From the NCBI RefSeq assembly GCF_039521365.1, contig NZ_BAAACF010000001.1:1860001-1924000 (forward strand): a DNA stretch of 64,000 nucleotides, read 5' to 3'. The translations under genes and the position numbers were made by a program. Under the pieces are notes generated by a model. That model had not been told where the DNA came from, searched no databases, and saw only the letters and a list, made by a program, of their open reading frames with translations. The stretch comes from Clostridium_AW malenominatum (GTDB lineage Bacteria > Bacillota > Clostridia > Clostridiales > Clostridiaceae). Of this stretch, positions 17,194 through 25,779 are shown piece after piece; the stretch's first letter is position 1, and every line of letters begins with the position of its first letter.

Positions 17194-17991
17194 ATGAAAA
17201 TTGTAGTTTGTATTAAACAAGTTCCAGATACTAACGAGGTTAAAATCAACCATGAAACTGGAACTTTAATAAGAGATGGAGTACCTAGTATAATAAATCC
17301 CGATGATAAATATGCTTTAGAAGAAGCTTTACTTATAAAAGATAAATATGAGGACGTACATGTAACTGTGTTAACCATGGGACCTCCTCAGGCTGAGGCT
17401 GCATTAAAAGAAGCTATTGCTATGGGAGCAGATAATGCTATTTTATTAACTGATAGAGCCTTTGCTGGCTCAGATACTTGGGCAACTGCAACAATTTTAA
17501 GTGCTGCTATAAATAAAATATCAGATTACGATATTATATTTTGCGGTAGACAAGCAATTGATGGAGATACAGCACAGGTTGGACCAGAAATGGCTGAGTT
17601 TCTAAATCTCCCCCAAATTACCTATGTAAATAATTTAGAAGTTAATCTTGAACAAAGGGAAGTTATTGCTCATAGATCTGTTGAAGATGGCTACTATATT
17701 ATAAAATCCCAAATGCCAGTTTTATTGACTGCAATAAAAGGATTAAACTCTCCTAGATATATGTCCACTTGGGGTATTTTCAATGGTATAGCAAATACTC
17801 CTATTACAAAATGGTCTTTGCAAGATTTAGATGTTGACACTACTCAAATTGGACTTAAAGGTTCTCCAACAAATGTATTCAAAACCTTCGTGCCTGTGCG
17901 AAAGTTTCATGGTGAAGTTATTAATGGAGCAAACAGTAAAGAGATAGCGGATAATTTAATATCAAAATTAAAAATTATGCAAATATTATAG
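17194..17991 (+). CDS. etfB: Electron transfer flavoprotein, beta subunit
   Basis: The 265-residue product begins MKIVVCIKQVPDTNEVKIN, typical of EtfB. It contains the AMGADNAILLTDRAFAGSDTWATA and FCGRQAIDGDTAQVGPEMAE stretches that form the nucleotide-binding side. It pairs with EtfA to carry electrons for the acyl-CoA dehydrogenase. In clostridia such Etf/Bcd complexes can bifurcate electrons between crotonyl-CoA and ferredoxin; whether this one does is not decided by what I can see. It has an AAGGAGG site and lies 12 bases ahead of etfA. Confidence 0.95.
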   Translation: MKIVVCIKQVPDTNEVKINHETGTLIRDGVPSIINPDDKYALEEALLIKDKYEDVHVTVLTMGPPQAEAALKEAIAMGADNAILLTDRAFAGSDTWATATILSAAINKISDYDIIFCGRQAIDGDTAQVGPEMAEFLNLPQITYVNNLEVNLEQREVIAHRSVEDGYYIIKSQMPVLLTAIKGLNSPRYMSTWGIFNGIANTPITKWSLQDLDVDTTQIGLKGSPTNVFKTFVPVRKFHGEVINGANSKEIADNLISKLKIMQIL

Positions 17992-18003
17992 GAGGAAATA
18001 TAT

Positions 18004-19026
18004 ATGACTAGGTCAAAAGTAAATACTGGAATAAACATAAATGATTATAAAGGAATTTGGATTCTTGCTGAACAAAGGGAAGGTAAAATTCATCCTGTAT
18101 CTCTAGAACTCCTAGGTATAGGAAGAAGCTTAGCAGACAAATTGAATGTTGAACTTACAGCTATACTTCTAGGTTATGATATGAAAAATTCTGCTAAAGA
18201 ATTAATTAAATATGGTGCAGATAGAGTAATATTTAATGAGCATAAATTACTACACACTTATACTACTGATTTATATACCACTGTAATTTCCGACTTAATT
18301 TTAGAAAGAAAACCTGAAGCTTTTTTAATAGGAGCAACAACAATAGGTCGTGATTTGGCCCCTAGACTTGTAGGAAGAGTTGGAACTGGACTTACTGCCG
18401 ATTGTACAAAATTGGATGTAGATGAAACAGACGGTAAAATACTTCAAACTCGTCCAGCCTTTGGTGGAAACTTAATGGCTACAATAGTTTGTAAAGATAA
18501 TCGTCCTCAAATGTCTACTATCAGGCCTGGTGTAATGGAAAAATCTCCTTACAGCCCAAATAAGGAAGGTTATATAGAAGTTTTAAATCCTCTACTAAAG
18601 GAAGAAGATATACGAGCAAAAGTAATAGAAATCGTTAAAGAAGCTAAGGAAAAGGTTAGTTTAATAGATGCTAAAATTATAGTTTCTGGTGGCCGTGGTC
18701 TTGGTAACAAAGAAGGTTTTGAATTATTACAAAAATTAGCAAATAAACTAGGAGGAGTTGTAGGTTCCTCTAGAGCTGCTGTAGACAATGGTTGGATAGA
18801 TCCTTCTCACCAAGTTGGACAAACTGGTACCACGGTAAGACCTAGTCTTTATATAGCTTGCGGAATTTCAGGGGCTATACAGCATTTAGCTGGTATGAGT
18901 GAGGCAGAATGTATTGTTGCCATTAACAAGAATTCAGATGCTCCTATATTTAAAGTAGCTAATTATAGTATTGTAGGTGACTTACATGAGATTATTCCAT
19001 CAATAATTGAATCCATAGATAATTAA
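18004..19026 (+). CDS. etfA: Electron transfer flavoprotein, alpha subunit
   Basis: The 340-residue protein has the N-terminal Etf fold and the C-terminal FAD domain with SGGRGLGNKEGFELLQKLA, GSSRAAVDNGWID, QVGQTGTTVRPSLYIACGISGAIQH and INKNSDAPIFKVANYSIVGD. There is no N-terminal ferredoxin extension. It is the last gene of the sigma54 operon and is followed by a strong terminator. Spacing from etfB is 12 bases with an AGGAGG site. Confidence 0.95.
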   Translation: MTRSKVNTGININDYKGIWILAEQREGKIHPVSLELLGIGRSLADKLNVELTAILLGYDMKNSAKELIKYGADRVIFNEHKLLHTYTTDLYTTVISDLILERKPEAFLIGATTIGRDLAPRLVGRVGTGLTADCTKLDVDETDGKILQTRPAFGGNLMATIVCKDNRPQMSTIRPGVMEKSPYSPNKEGYIEVLNPLLKEEDIRAKVIEIVKEAKEKVSLIDAKIIVSGGRGLGNKEGFELLQKLANKLGGVVGSSRAAVDNGWIDPSHQVGQTGTTVRPSLYIACGISGAIQHLAGMSEAECIVAINKNSDAPIFKVANYSIVGDLHEIIPSIIESIDN

Positions 19027-19032
19027 ATTTAT

Positions 19033-19078
19033 AAAAGCACTAAAGGAATGGAATGCACTCCACTCCTTTAGTGCTTTT
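19033..19078 (+). terminator. Terminator of the EtfBA operon
   Basis: The 15-bp stem AAAAGCACTAAAGGA with TCCTTTAGTGCTTTT ends in a T-rich tail just past etfA. Confidence 0.9.
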
Positions 19079-19167
19079 TAAACAATAAATTTTACACTAT
19101 TATATATTAATCTGAAATTTGATGTATAATTTAATTATATCATTAATTGACAAAGGAGCGAATATTT

Positions 19168-19761
19168 ATGAGCTATTCTTTTAAACTAATCCCTAAAGAA
19201 GAACAAAAAAGTAGTGTTTGGGCCGGCGGAAGTTCAACTCAATTAGCTATTTATCCTGAGGATGCTGAATATAGTAAAGTAAATTTTAAATGGAGATTGA
19301 GCTCCGCTAAAGTAGAAATTGTAGAGTCAAATTTTACACATTTACCTAAAGTAGATAGATACATAATGACCCTAAACGGCGATTTAAAATTAGACCATGG
19401 TGAGCATGGAAATGTAAATCTTAAACCCTTTCAAGTGCATAACTTTAATGGGGAGTGGACTACAAAAAGTTACGGCATGGTAACAGATTTTAATTTAATG
19501 CTTAGAGATGGGTGCAAAGGAAACATTTCTCCAATATTAATGGCCAGTAATTCAAATCATGTAATAGAAAAAAATTTATCCCAAATTGAAGCCTTTTACT
19601 GTGTAGAAGGAACTGTTACTATTCTAATAAATAATGAAGATAATATATCCCTTAACCAAAATGATTTACTTCTTCTTTATACTGATAATGAGGATATTAT
19701 TGTTACTTTAAATTCTTTAGAAGAAGATTGTAAGCTAGTTAGAGCTCAAATTTATCAATAG
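19168..19761 (+). CDS. hutD: HutD family protein
   Basis: The 197-residue bicupin-like protein belongs to the HutD family. It opens MSYSFKLIPKEEQKSSVWAGGSSTQLAIYP and has WRLSSAKVE, FTHLPKVDRYIMTLNGDLKLDH and FNGEWTTKSYG. HutD is linked to histidine use in Pseudomonas, where it is proposed to bind urocanate or limit hut expression; its exact role is unsettled. The ATG at 19168 follows AAAGGAG; an in-frame TTG seven codons upstream overlaps that site. It lies about 13 kb from the hut regulon and has no copy of the hut palindrome upstream, so it may be controlled separately. Confidence 0.85.
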   Translation: MSYSFKLIPKEEQKSSVWAGGSSTQLAIYPEDAEYSKVNFKWRLSSAKVEIVESNFTHLPKVDRYIMTLNGDLKLDHGEHGNVNLKPFQVHNFNGEWTTKSYGMVTDFNLMLRDGCKGNISPILMASNSNHVIEKNLSQIEAFYCVEGTVTILINNEDNISLNQNDLLLLYTDNEDIIVTLNSLEEDCKLVRAQIYQ

Positions 19762-19774
19762 TAACGATTATAAT

Positions 19775-19799
19775 AAAAATCCAATTTAATTGGGTTTTT
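19775..19799 (+). terminator. Terminator of hutD
   Basis: AAAAATCCAATT pairs with AATTGGGTTTTT (one G-T pair), followed by more T residues. Confidence 0.75.
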
Positions 19800-19921
19800 A
19801 TTTTTTTATGAATTTAATTAAGATATACTATTGATTTTTACTTAAAGAATGATATAATAATTTCATAATGCATACTAAACATATAGGTATTATAGATATT
19901 ATTTTAAAAGGAGAGTTTTTT

Positions 19922-21226
19922 ATGAGTATTTTGATTTTTCCATTGTTAATATTATTTTTATATTTTTTAAAAGTTAAAAAAATAAGTTTTGGTAATAGAG
20001 TATTGATTTCTATGATCCTGGGAATTTTAGCGGGAATTTTATTTAAAGAAAATGTTAAATCCATAGAGATATTAGGTAAAGCATATGTAAATTTAATTAA
20101 AATGCTAGTAATACCCTTGGTTATTTCAACGGTTATAAACAGCATTGCATCCATAGAAGATCCAGGTAAATTAAAAAAAGTTGGATTAAAAACTGTAGGA
20201 TGGTTATTAGCAACTACTGCTACCGCTGCTATAATTGGAATAATTGTATCATTAATTATAGACCCAGCATCAGGTATAGAGTTTGTAAAAGATTCAAACT
20301 ATAAAGTTAGAGAAATACCTACTATATCTAATATAATATTAGATATGATTCCTTCTAATCCAGTTTCTGAAATGGCAAATGCTAAGATTATACCTGTAAT
20401 TATTTTTTCAATATTAATAGGTATATCCATAACAATTGAAGGTGTTAAGCATCAATCTACTATAAAACCTGTTAAAGACTTTTTTAAAGGCTTTTCACAA
20501 ATTATGTTTAGAATCACAAAGATTATACTTAAAGTTACACCTTATGGTGTGCTAAGTCTTATGGCTTCCGTATCATCAAAGTACGGATTAAATACGCTAT
20601 TGTCTCTTGGTAAATTAATTGTTGTAGTATATTTAGCTTGTGCTATACAAGTAGTTTTAGTTCATGGTGGCCTATTAGCCTTCGTAGCCAAGGTAAATCC
20701 TTTAAAATTCTTTAAAAAAATCTACCCTGCTCAAGTTATAGCTTTTACAACTAGAAGTAGTTATGGAACACTGCCTATAACCATCAAATCCTTAACAGAA
20801 AGAGTAAAAATTTCTGAAAACATTGCAAGCTTTGTGGCTCCTATGGGTGCTACCATGGGAATGAATGGTTGTGGCGGATTGTATCCTGTTATTGTAGCTA
20901 TGTTTGTGGCTAGAGTATTTAATATTCCTATGAACTTCTACAGCTATATCTTATTAATTTTAGTTACTACTATCGCTTCCATAGGTACCGCAGGAGTTCC
21001 AGGAACAGCTTCCATAATGGCTACTGTGGTTCTTGCAAGTATGGGACTTCCTGTAGAGGGAATCGCAATGGTTATAGGGATAGATACTTTCTTAGATATG
21101 GCCAGAACTGCCACTAATGTTACAGGTGCTTCTGTAGTTGCATTGTTAGTTGCAGAATCTGAGGGAGAGTTTAATCGAGAAGAATTTAACACAAATAAAA
21201 CTGATAGCTTAGAATTAAGTATATAA
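19922..21226 (+). CDS. Dicarboxylate/amino acid:cation symporter (DAACS family)
   Basis: The 434-residue membrane carrier resembles GltP/DctA/GltT. Family signs include KMLVIPLVISTVINSIA, the serine-rich FTTRSSYGTLP loop, GATMGMNGCGGLYPVIVAM and GTAGVPGTASIMATVVLAS with VIGIDTFLDMARTATNVTGAS near the end. The usual NMDGT motif is NGCGG here, a variation seen in subfamilies that may shift substrate preference. I start it at the ATG after AAAAGGAGAG; the frame stays open 18 codons upstream without a site. Substrate is probably glutamate, aspartate, a dicarboxylate or a neutral amino acid. It is monocistronic between two terminators. Confidence 0.9.
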   Translation: MSILIFPLLILFLYFLKVKKISFGNRVLISMILGILAGILFKENVKSIEILGKAYVNLIKMLVIPLVISTVINSIASIEDPGKLKKVGLKTVGWLLATTATAAIIGIIVSLIIDPASGIEFVKDSNYKVREIPTISNIILDMIPSNPVSEMANAKIIPVIIFSILIGISITIEGVKHQSTIKPVKDFFKGFSQIMFRITKIILKVTPYGVLSLMASVSSKYGLNTLLSLGKLIVVVYLACAIQVVLVHGGLLAFVAKVNPLKFFKKIYPAQVIAFTTRSSYGTLPITIKSLTERVKISENIASFVAPMGATMGMNGCGGLYPVIVAMFVARVFNIPMNFYSYILLILVTTIASIGTAGVPGTASIMATVVLASMGLPVEGIAMVIGIDTFLDMARTATNVTGASVVALLVAESEGEFNREEFNTNKTDSLELSI

Positions 21227-21232
21227 AAAATC

Positions 21233-21270
21233 AAGGTAACTAATTGGACATATCTCCAACTAGTTACCTT
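21233..21270. terminator. Bidirectional terminator between symporter and MATE genes
   Basis: AAGGTAACTA...TAGTTACCTT with an inner TTGGA/TCCAA forms a strong hairpin with A-rich and T-rich flanks. It serves the convergent genes on both strands. Confidence 0.8.
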
Positions 21271-21275
21271 TTTAA

Positions 21276-22640
21276 TTAGCAAACCGCTATAATCTTTTCT
21301 TGCCAAGTATTTTTTCTATACATGACATATCCATATACACATATTATAAAATTACTAAAGCACATGGAAAACCATATGCCCGAGGGGCCAATTGTGGTAA
21401 AATACTTAAACATTAATATCATAGGAAGCCTCACAAACCAAAGTCTACCTACCTCCATACTCATGGAATACTTTGTATGTCCTGATCCTTGAAATATTCC
21501 CTGTAAAACACTAAATATGCCCATAAGAGGCATTGAATATGAAATATACTGAAGGTAAGTTATTCCTTGAGATATTACATCGGCGCTATCTCTTGATTGT
21601 ATGAAGAAGTTAATTATTTGCTCATCTTTCCATATTAAAATAAAACATCCTATAGCTCCAAAAGTAATAGTTAATTTCATAGATTTTATAAAGGCTTCTT
21701 TTATTCTTTCTATTTGATTACAACCTAAATTTTGCCCTACTATTGCAGTCAATGCAGCTCCAATTCCCATAGCTGGCTGAGATACTAAAGAAGTTATTCT
21801 ATTTACCATACCAAAAGCTGCAATCGTTGCATTTCCATAAGAAACAATAAAGCTATTTAAAACTATAAATCCTAAAGCTGAACCTGATTGTCCAATAGAA
21901 GAAGGTAATGCTACATCTACAATCTTTTTCACTATTTCCTTGTCAAATTTAAAGTTTTTAAAACTAAGCTTGATGTGCATGGAAGAATTAAACAACATAT
22001 ATATTCCTAAAACTGCAAGTATAGCTTTTGATAACAAAGTAGCTATAGCAGCTCCTGCAATTCCCATGTTTAATGTAAATATAAAAATAGGGTCTAAAAT
22101 AACATTTAATATGGCACTGATTCCGCTAAGTATAGTTGGAGTTATAGTATTACCTTGGGCATTCATAATTGAACTATAGTTAAAAAACAGAAAGGTAACG
22201 GGCATATCTAAAAAAGTTATTTTCAAATATATATTACTAAACTCTCCTAGTTCTCCAGTTCCCCCCATAAGTTTAATTATAAAAGGGCTTAGTATATATC
22301 CTAATGCTGCAAAAATAATTGAGGCTATTAATGATATTGCTACAAGTTGACTTGCATATTTATTTGCTTCTTTATATTTAGATGCTCCTATTAGCTGTGA
22401 TAGAAGTGATGTCCCTGCAATAGACAATCCAATACCTAATGATATAAATAAAAAATTAACTGGCCATACAAAAGAAGTAGCTCCAAATTGAACGGAACCT
22501 AATTTACTTACCCATACCCCGTCAGCTAAATTATAAAGAGTTTGAATTAAATTATTTATCATAATTGGTAATGATAAAGTGATAATTAATTTATACATAT
22601 TTCCATTTAGTATAAGATTTTTTCTTTGATTTACTTCCAT
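21276..22640 (-). CDS. MATE family efflux transporter
   Basis: The 454-residue protein has twelve predicted transmembrane segments in two similar halves. It shows MATE-family motifs such as LPIMINNLIQTLYNLADGVWVSKLG, ATSFVWPVNF, GAALTAIVGQNLGCNQ and YSMPLMGIFSVLQGIFQGSGHTKYSM. MATE proteins export organic cations or drugs using sodium or proton gradients, and this subgroup (DinF/NorM-like) is common in Firmicutes. No regulator is adjacent. It converges with the symporter gene and shares its terminator. The substrate is unknown. Confidence 0.92.
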   Translation of the reverse strand: MEVNQRKNLILNGNMYKLIITLSLPIMINNLIQTLYNLADGVWVSKLGSVQFGATSFVWPVNFLFISLGIGLSIAGTSLLSQLIGASKYKEANKYASQLVAISLIASIIFAALGYILSPFIIKLMGGTGELGEFSNIYLKITFLDMPVTFLFFNYSSIMNAQGNTITPTILSGISAILNVILDPIFIFTLNMGIAGAAIATLLSKAILAVLGIYMLFNSSMHIKLSFKNFKFDKEIVKKIVDVALPSSIGQSGSALGFIVLNSFIVSYGNATIAAFGMVNRITSLVSQPAMGIGAALTAIVGQNLGCNQIERIKEAFIKSMKLTITFGAIGCFILIWKDEQIINFFIQSRDSADVISQGITYLQYISYSMPLMGIFSVLQGIFQGSGHTKYSMSMEVGRLWFVRLPMILMFKYFTTIGPSGIWFSMCFSNFIICVYGYVMYRKNTWQEKIIAVC

Positions 22641-22702
22641 TTAAACTTCCTCTCATATTACTTATTATGCCACATTAATTATTATATCATTTAAGTAACA
22701 CA

Positions 22703-22735
22703 AAATGGTAGCTAGATTTGTTCTAGCTACCATTT
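22703..22735 (-). terminator. Terminator at the end of the AcnX/TRAP/LarA operon
   Basis: A 14-bp perfect stem, AAATGGTAGCTAGA with TCTAGCTACCATTT, lies 25 bases past the hydroxyacid dehydrogenase stop. The U-run after it is short. Confidence 0.75.
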
Positions 22736-22760
22736 GATTAAATTTCTAAAGCTCTTCAAT

Positions 22761-23744
22761 CTATAGTCCATTTACGATGTTATCTGGCTTTTCTCCATTA
22801 AGCACCTTTATCATATTATTCCAAGCTATTATTTGCATTTTTTTAAAAGCTTCAGTTGTAATTCCTGCAATATGTGTAGTTAAAATGAGTTTACTTGCAG
22901 CTTCTTCAGGCAAATTTAGCAATGGATGTTCTGGATGTGGTGGTTGAGGGCTAATGGTGTCTACAGCGGCTCCTTCTATTCTATTTTCTATTAAAGCTCG
23001 TGCTAAATCTTCTTGATTGATTATTCCACCCCTTGCAGTATTTATCAAAATTGCATCTTTTCTCATTAAATTAATAGTATCTTTATTTATTAAATTCTCC
23101 GTTTCCGGCATCAATGGCACATGTAAACTTATTACATCACATTTTCTTAAAATTTCTCCTAATGGCAAATAATCTATTCCTAAATCTGTTTCTACATCTA
23201 TTGGTTTTCTAAATGGATCATAATAGCTTATCTTACAATTAAAAGGTTTTAGCCTTTTAACCACTTCTTTACCTATATTACCCAAGCCCACAAGACCGAT
23301 ATGGCATGATTGTAATTCTCTCATTCCTCTTACTTCATAATCTCTATAATTTTCTTCAAAATTACCTTTCTTAATTTGTCTATCTGCTTCAACTGTACGT
23401 CTTAAAGATGCCAATATAAGTCCAATAGTATGCTCAGCTACAGCAACTTTATTTACCCCGCTAGCATTGCACACATATATTCCTGCTTCTTTTGCAGCTT
23501 CAGTATCAATACCATCATATCCAGCGCCCTCTGACTGTATCAATTTAACGGTTTTTAATTTATTTATAACATTTCTGCTAGCAGGAGATAGGGAAAGGAA
23601 TAAAAATGTAGCATCTTTACTTTTTTCAATTAATTCATCCTCTGTATAAGGATTGTTTATATATACAAGTTCAAATCCTTCTGGAGGTTTTATTCCATAC
23701 CTCTCAATCCTGCTTTTAGGACTACTTACAACAACCTTTATCAT
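22761..23744 (-). CDS. D-2-hydroxyacid dehydrogenase (NAD-binding)
   Basis: This 327-residue SerA/LdhA-like enzyme has the Rossmann motif GLGNIGKEV, the substrate-binding SEGAGYDGIDTEAA loop and the catalytic Arg in NTARGG. Further on are Asp/Glu in EGAAVDTISPQPP and the catalytic His in THIAGIT. It interconverts a 2-hydroxyacid and a 2-keto acid. No regulatory ACT domain follows. As last gene of a TRAP/AcnX/LarA operon it probably oxidises a 2-hydroxyacid made by the other enzymes, or reduces a 2-keto intermediate. The exact acid is unknown. Upstream is the GntR regulator gene. Confidence 0.9.
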   Translation of the reverse strand: MIKVVVSSPKSRIERYGIKPPEGFELVYINNPYTEDELIEKSKDATFLFLSLSPASRNVINKLKTVKLIQSEGAGYDGIDTEAAKEAGIYVCNASGVNKVAVAEHTIGLILASLRRTVEADRQIKKGNFEENYRDYEVRGMRELQSCHIGLVGLGNIGKEVVKRLKPFNCKISYYDPFRKPIDVETDLGIDYLPLGEILRKCDVISLHVPLMPETENLINKDTINLMRKDAILINTARGGIINQEDLARALIENRIEGAAVDTISPQPPHPEHPLLNLPEEAASKLILTTHIAGITTEAFKKMQIIAWNNMIKVLNGEKPDNIVNGL

Positions 23745-23785
23745 ATTTAACCTCCCGTATATGAAACTTTAAAGCTTATTAAATA

Positions 23786-24451
23786 CTACATAAGAGCTTC
23801 TAAATACCATTTTAACGACCAGTCTATATGTTCATTTAAAGCAATAATTAACTTCTCTAATTCTTTGTTTTTTATCAAACGCAATATTTCCATATGTTGT
23901 GAAATACTCTCTGCACTGGATCTAAAATTGAGATATGAAACATATTGATACAGTTTAATCTTTAAACCTATACTATTATATAAACCTTTAACATAGTCAT
24001 TATCACATCTAGTGATTATTAAATTATGAACTTTCATATCTATTTCTGTGAATTCTCTTTCTTCTGCAATTCCCGCTTCAAATCTTACACTTATATCAGA
24101 GTATTTATTTAGTAGCTCCGATACTTCTAGTTCAGAAACATTATTGATTGAAGTTTTAACTGCTATGATTTCTAAAGCTTTTCTTACTTCAAAAATATCC
24201 TTTATTTCTTTAAAAGAAAACATTTTCACAATAGTTCCTATGCCATCTCTAGATTCTACAACCCCCTCAATTGCTAGCATTCTAATAGCTTCTCTTACCG
24301 GTGTTCTACTTATTCCTAACTCTTCTGCTATAAGGCTTTCGCTTATTAGTTGCCCAGGCTTTATGCCATTATTGAAAATTTTTAGTCTAATCGCATTGTA
24401 AGCCTCTTGAGCCAGGTTCTTCTTTTCATTTTTATTGTTTTTTTTAATCAT
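23786..24451 (-). CDS. GntR family regulator, FadR/FCD subfamily
   Basis: The 221-residue protein has an N-terminal winged HTH (about 15-80; ISESLIAEELGISRTPVREA then GVVESRDGIGTIV). A C-terminal all-helical FCD ligand domain (about 85-215) carries the Asp and His residues that often bind a metal (DMKVHNLII, HMEIL and HIDW). FCD members usually sense hydroxy- or keto-acids. It lies inside the operon, so it is likely autoregulated. A 24-bp dyad over the -10 box of the operon promoter (30501-30524) is a candidate operator. The ribosome binding site is weak. Confidence 0.92.
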   Translation of the reverse strand: MIKKNNKNEKKNLAQEAYNAIRLKIFNNGIKPGQLISESLIAEELGISRTPVREAIRMLAIEGVVESRDGIGTIVKMFSFKEIKDIFEVRKALEIIAVKTSINNVSELEVSELLNKYSDISVRFEAGIAEEREFTEIDMKVHNLIITRCDNDYVKGLYNSIGLKIKLYQYVSYLNFRSSAESISQHMEILRLIKNKELEKLIIALNEHIDWSLKWYLEALM

Positions 24452-24529
24452 ATTTTTGTCACGACCTTTTTTAACTATTTCTATATATATTTTACATTAT
24501 CTTTAAATATATTGCATTGCTTTTATATT

Positions 24530-25759
24530 CTATACTAATTCTAATTTGCTATTTTTCTTAACATAATCAACTAGGGCATCAGATACATATATATATTCAA
24601 GTTCTAATGTATTTTTTATTTTAACTATTTTTAAGTTATCTTTATCTGCATTTCTCAATACCTTTATAGCAATTTTCAAAGCCTCATCCTCATTTTCAGA
24701 TATCAAAGGTATCTTGCAATCATCTATGCATTTTACTGCTATGCTATTAGCATATATTGACTCGTAATCTAGTTGTTCAAAAACTTTTCTAGTTATTATA
24801 TCAAATATTCCCATACCAATTGCATTACCATGAGACTCCTTTGACACATCCAGTAGTATCATTTTATTAATTTTAGGTACCTCTAAAACGTATTCCTTTA
24901 AAATATAGCTTTTACCTAAAATATTTGGATCGTATCCTGCACCAGAAATGTTTTTACCTATCTCCTCTACTATCAGTATATCTATTTCTGGTATCATAAG
25001 GGTTGGCATATTTTGTCTTGCAACTTTAACCAATTCTATTTCCCGAGAAATTAAATTCTTTGATGGAATAAATTTAATTTTAGCCGTTTCATCATAGGCA
25101 TTTTCTAATATACCAACGCCAAATCCCACATTAACCTTTTCCATTATAAGGGAAGCAGCTTCCTTTATAATGCTTCCAAAATTATCGAACTCTTCTTCAT
25201 GTATAGCGGAACATCCCACATGATTTCCTAGTCCAATTACTAGCATTTTACACAAACCACTTTGTATATCCGCCACAAAATCTGTATGAAGTTTAATTCT
25301 ATTTATAGGCACTATTACATCCGCTGAGGCAGCTACTTTATCAAAGTAAATATCAAAGCCTTTTTTTGTTTTACCAAGATGCATAACATCAGTTTTTGTA
25401 ATAACTGGAACCCCCATATATTCTTCAGTTATACCATAGCCGTAGAGTACTTCTCTTTGCCCTTTCTCTGTTCCACCACCATGGCTTCCCATAGCTGAAA
25501 CTATAAAAGGTTCTCCCCCCATTTCCTTAATTTTATCTATGGTAAGCTTTACTATTTGCTGTATATTTTTTATTCCCCTGCTGCCAACAGCAACGGCTAC
25601 CTTTTGACCTGGTTTAATTATAGATACTATAGATTCCTTTTTAGCCTCAAAATTTATCGTTTCCTCTATACTATCTAACTTTTCTCTATTAAAGCTTTGC
25701 CTTACCTTGTGCATATTAGGTAAAGGCATATTTAAGTCTTCTTCTAACAGTATTGGCAT
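24530..25759 (-). CDS. LarA-like protein (lactate racemase domain, DUF2088)
   Basis: The 409-residue protein belongs to the LarA superfamily, whose founding member racemises lactate with a nickel pincer nucleotide. Candidate cofactor residues are His93 in MGSHGGGT, His158 in NRIKLHTDF, Lys171 in GLCKMLV and His180 in GLGNHVG. The His93-His158 gap (65) matches the 66 of LarA His108-His174. The protein aligns better by eye with the wider DUF2088 group than with lactate racemase itself. No larB, larC or larE cofactor genes are in the window. It probably racemises or epimerises a 2-hydroxyacid imported by the TRAP system next to it. Confidence 0.82.
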   Translation of the reverse strand: MPILLEEDLNMPLPNMHKVRQSFNREKLDSIEETINFEAKKESIVSIIKPGQKVAVAVGSRGIKNIQQIVKLTIDKIKEMGGEPFIVSAMGSHGGGTEKGQREVLYGYGITEEYMGVPVITKTDVMHLGKTKKGFDIYFDKVAASADVIVPINRIKLHTDFVADIQSGLCKMLVIGLGNHVGCSAIHEEEFDNFGSIIKEAASLIMEKVNVGFGVGILENAYDETAKIKFIPSKNLISREIELVKVARQNMPTLMIPEIDILIVEEIGKNISGAGYDPNILGKSYILKEYVLEVPKINKMILLDVSKESHGNAIGMGIFDIITRKVFEQLDYESIYANSIAVKCIDDCKIPLISENEDEALKIAIKVLRNADKDNLKIVKIKNTLELEYIYVSDALVDYVKKNSKLELV

Positions 25760-25779
25760 TTATTTCACTCCTTTAGCTC

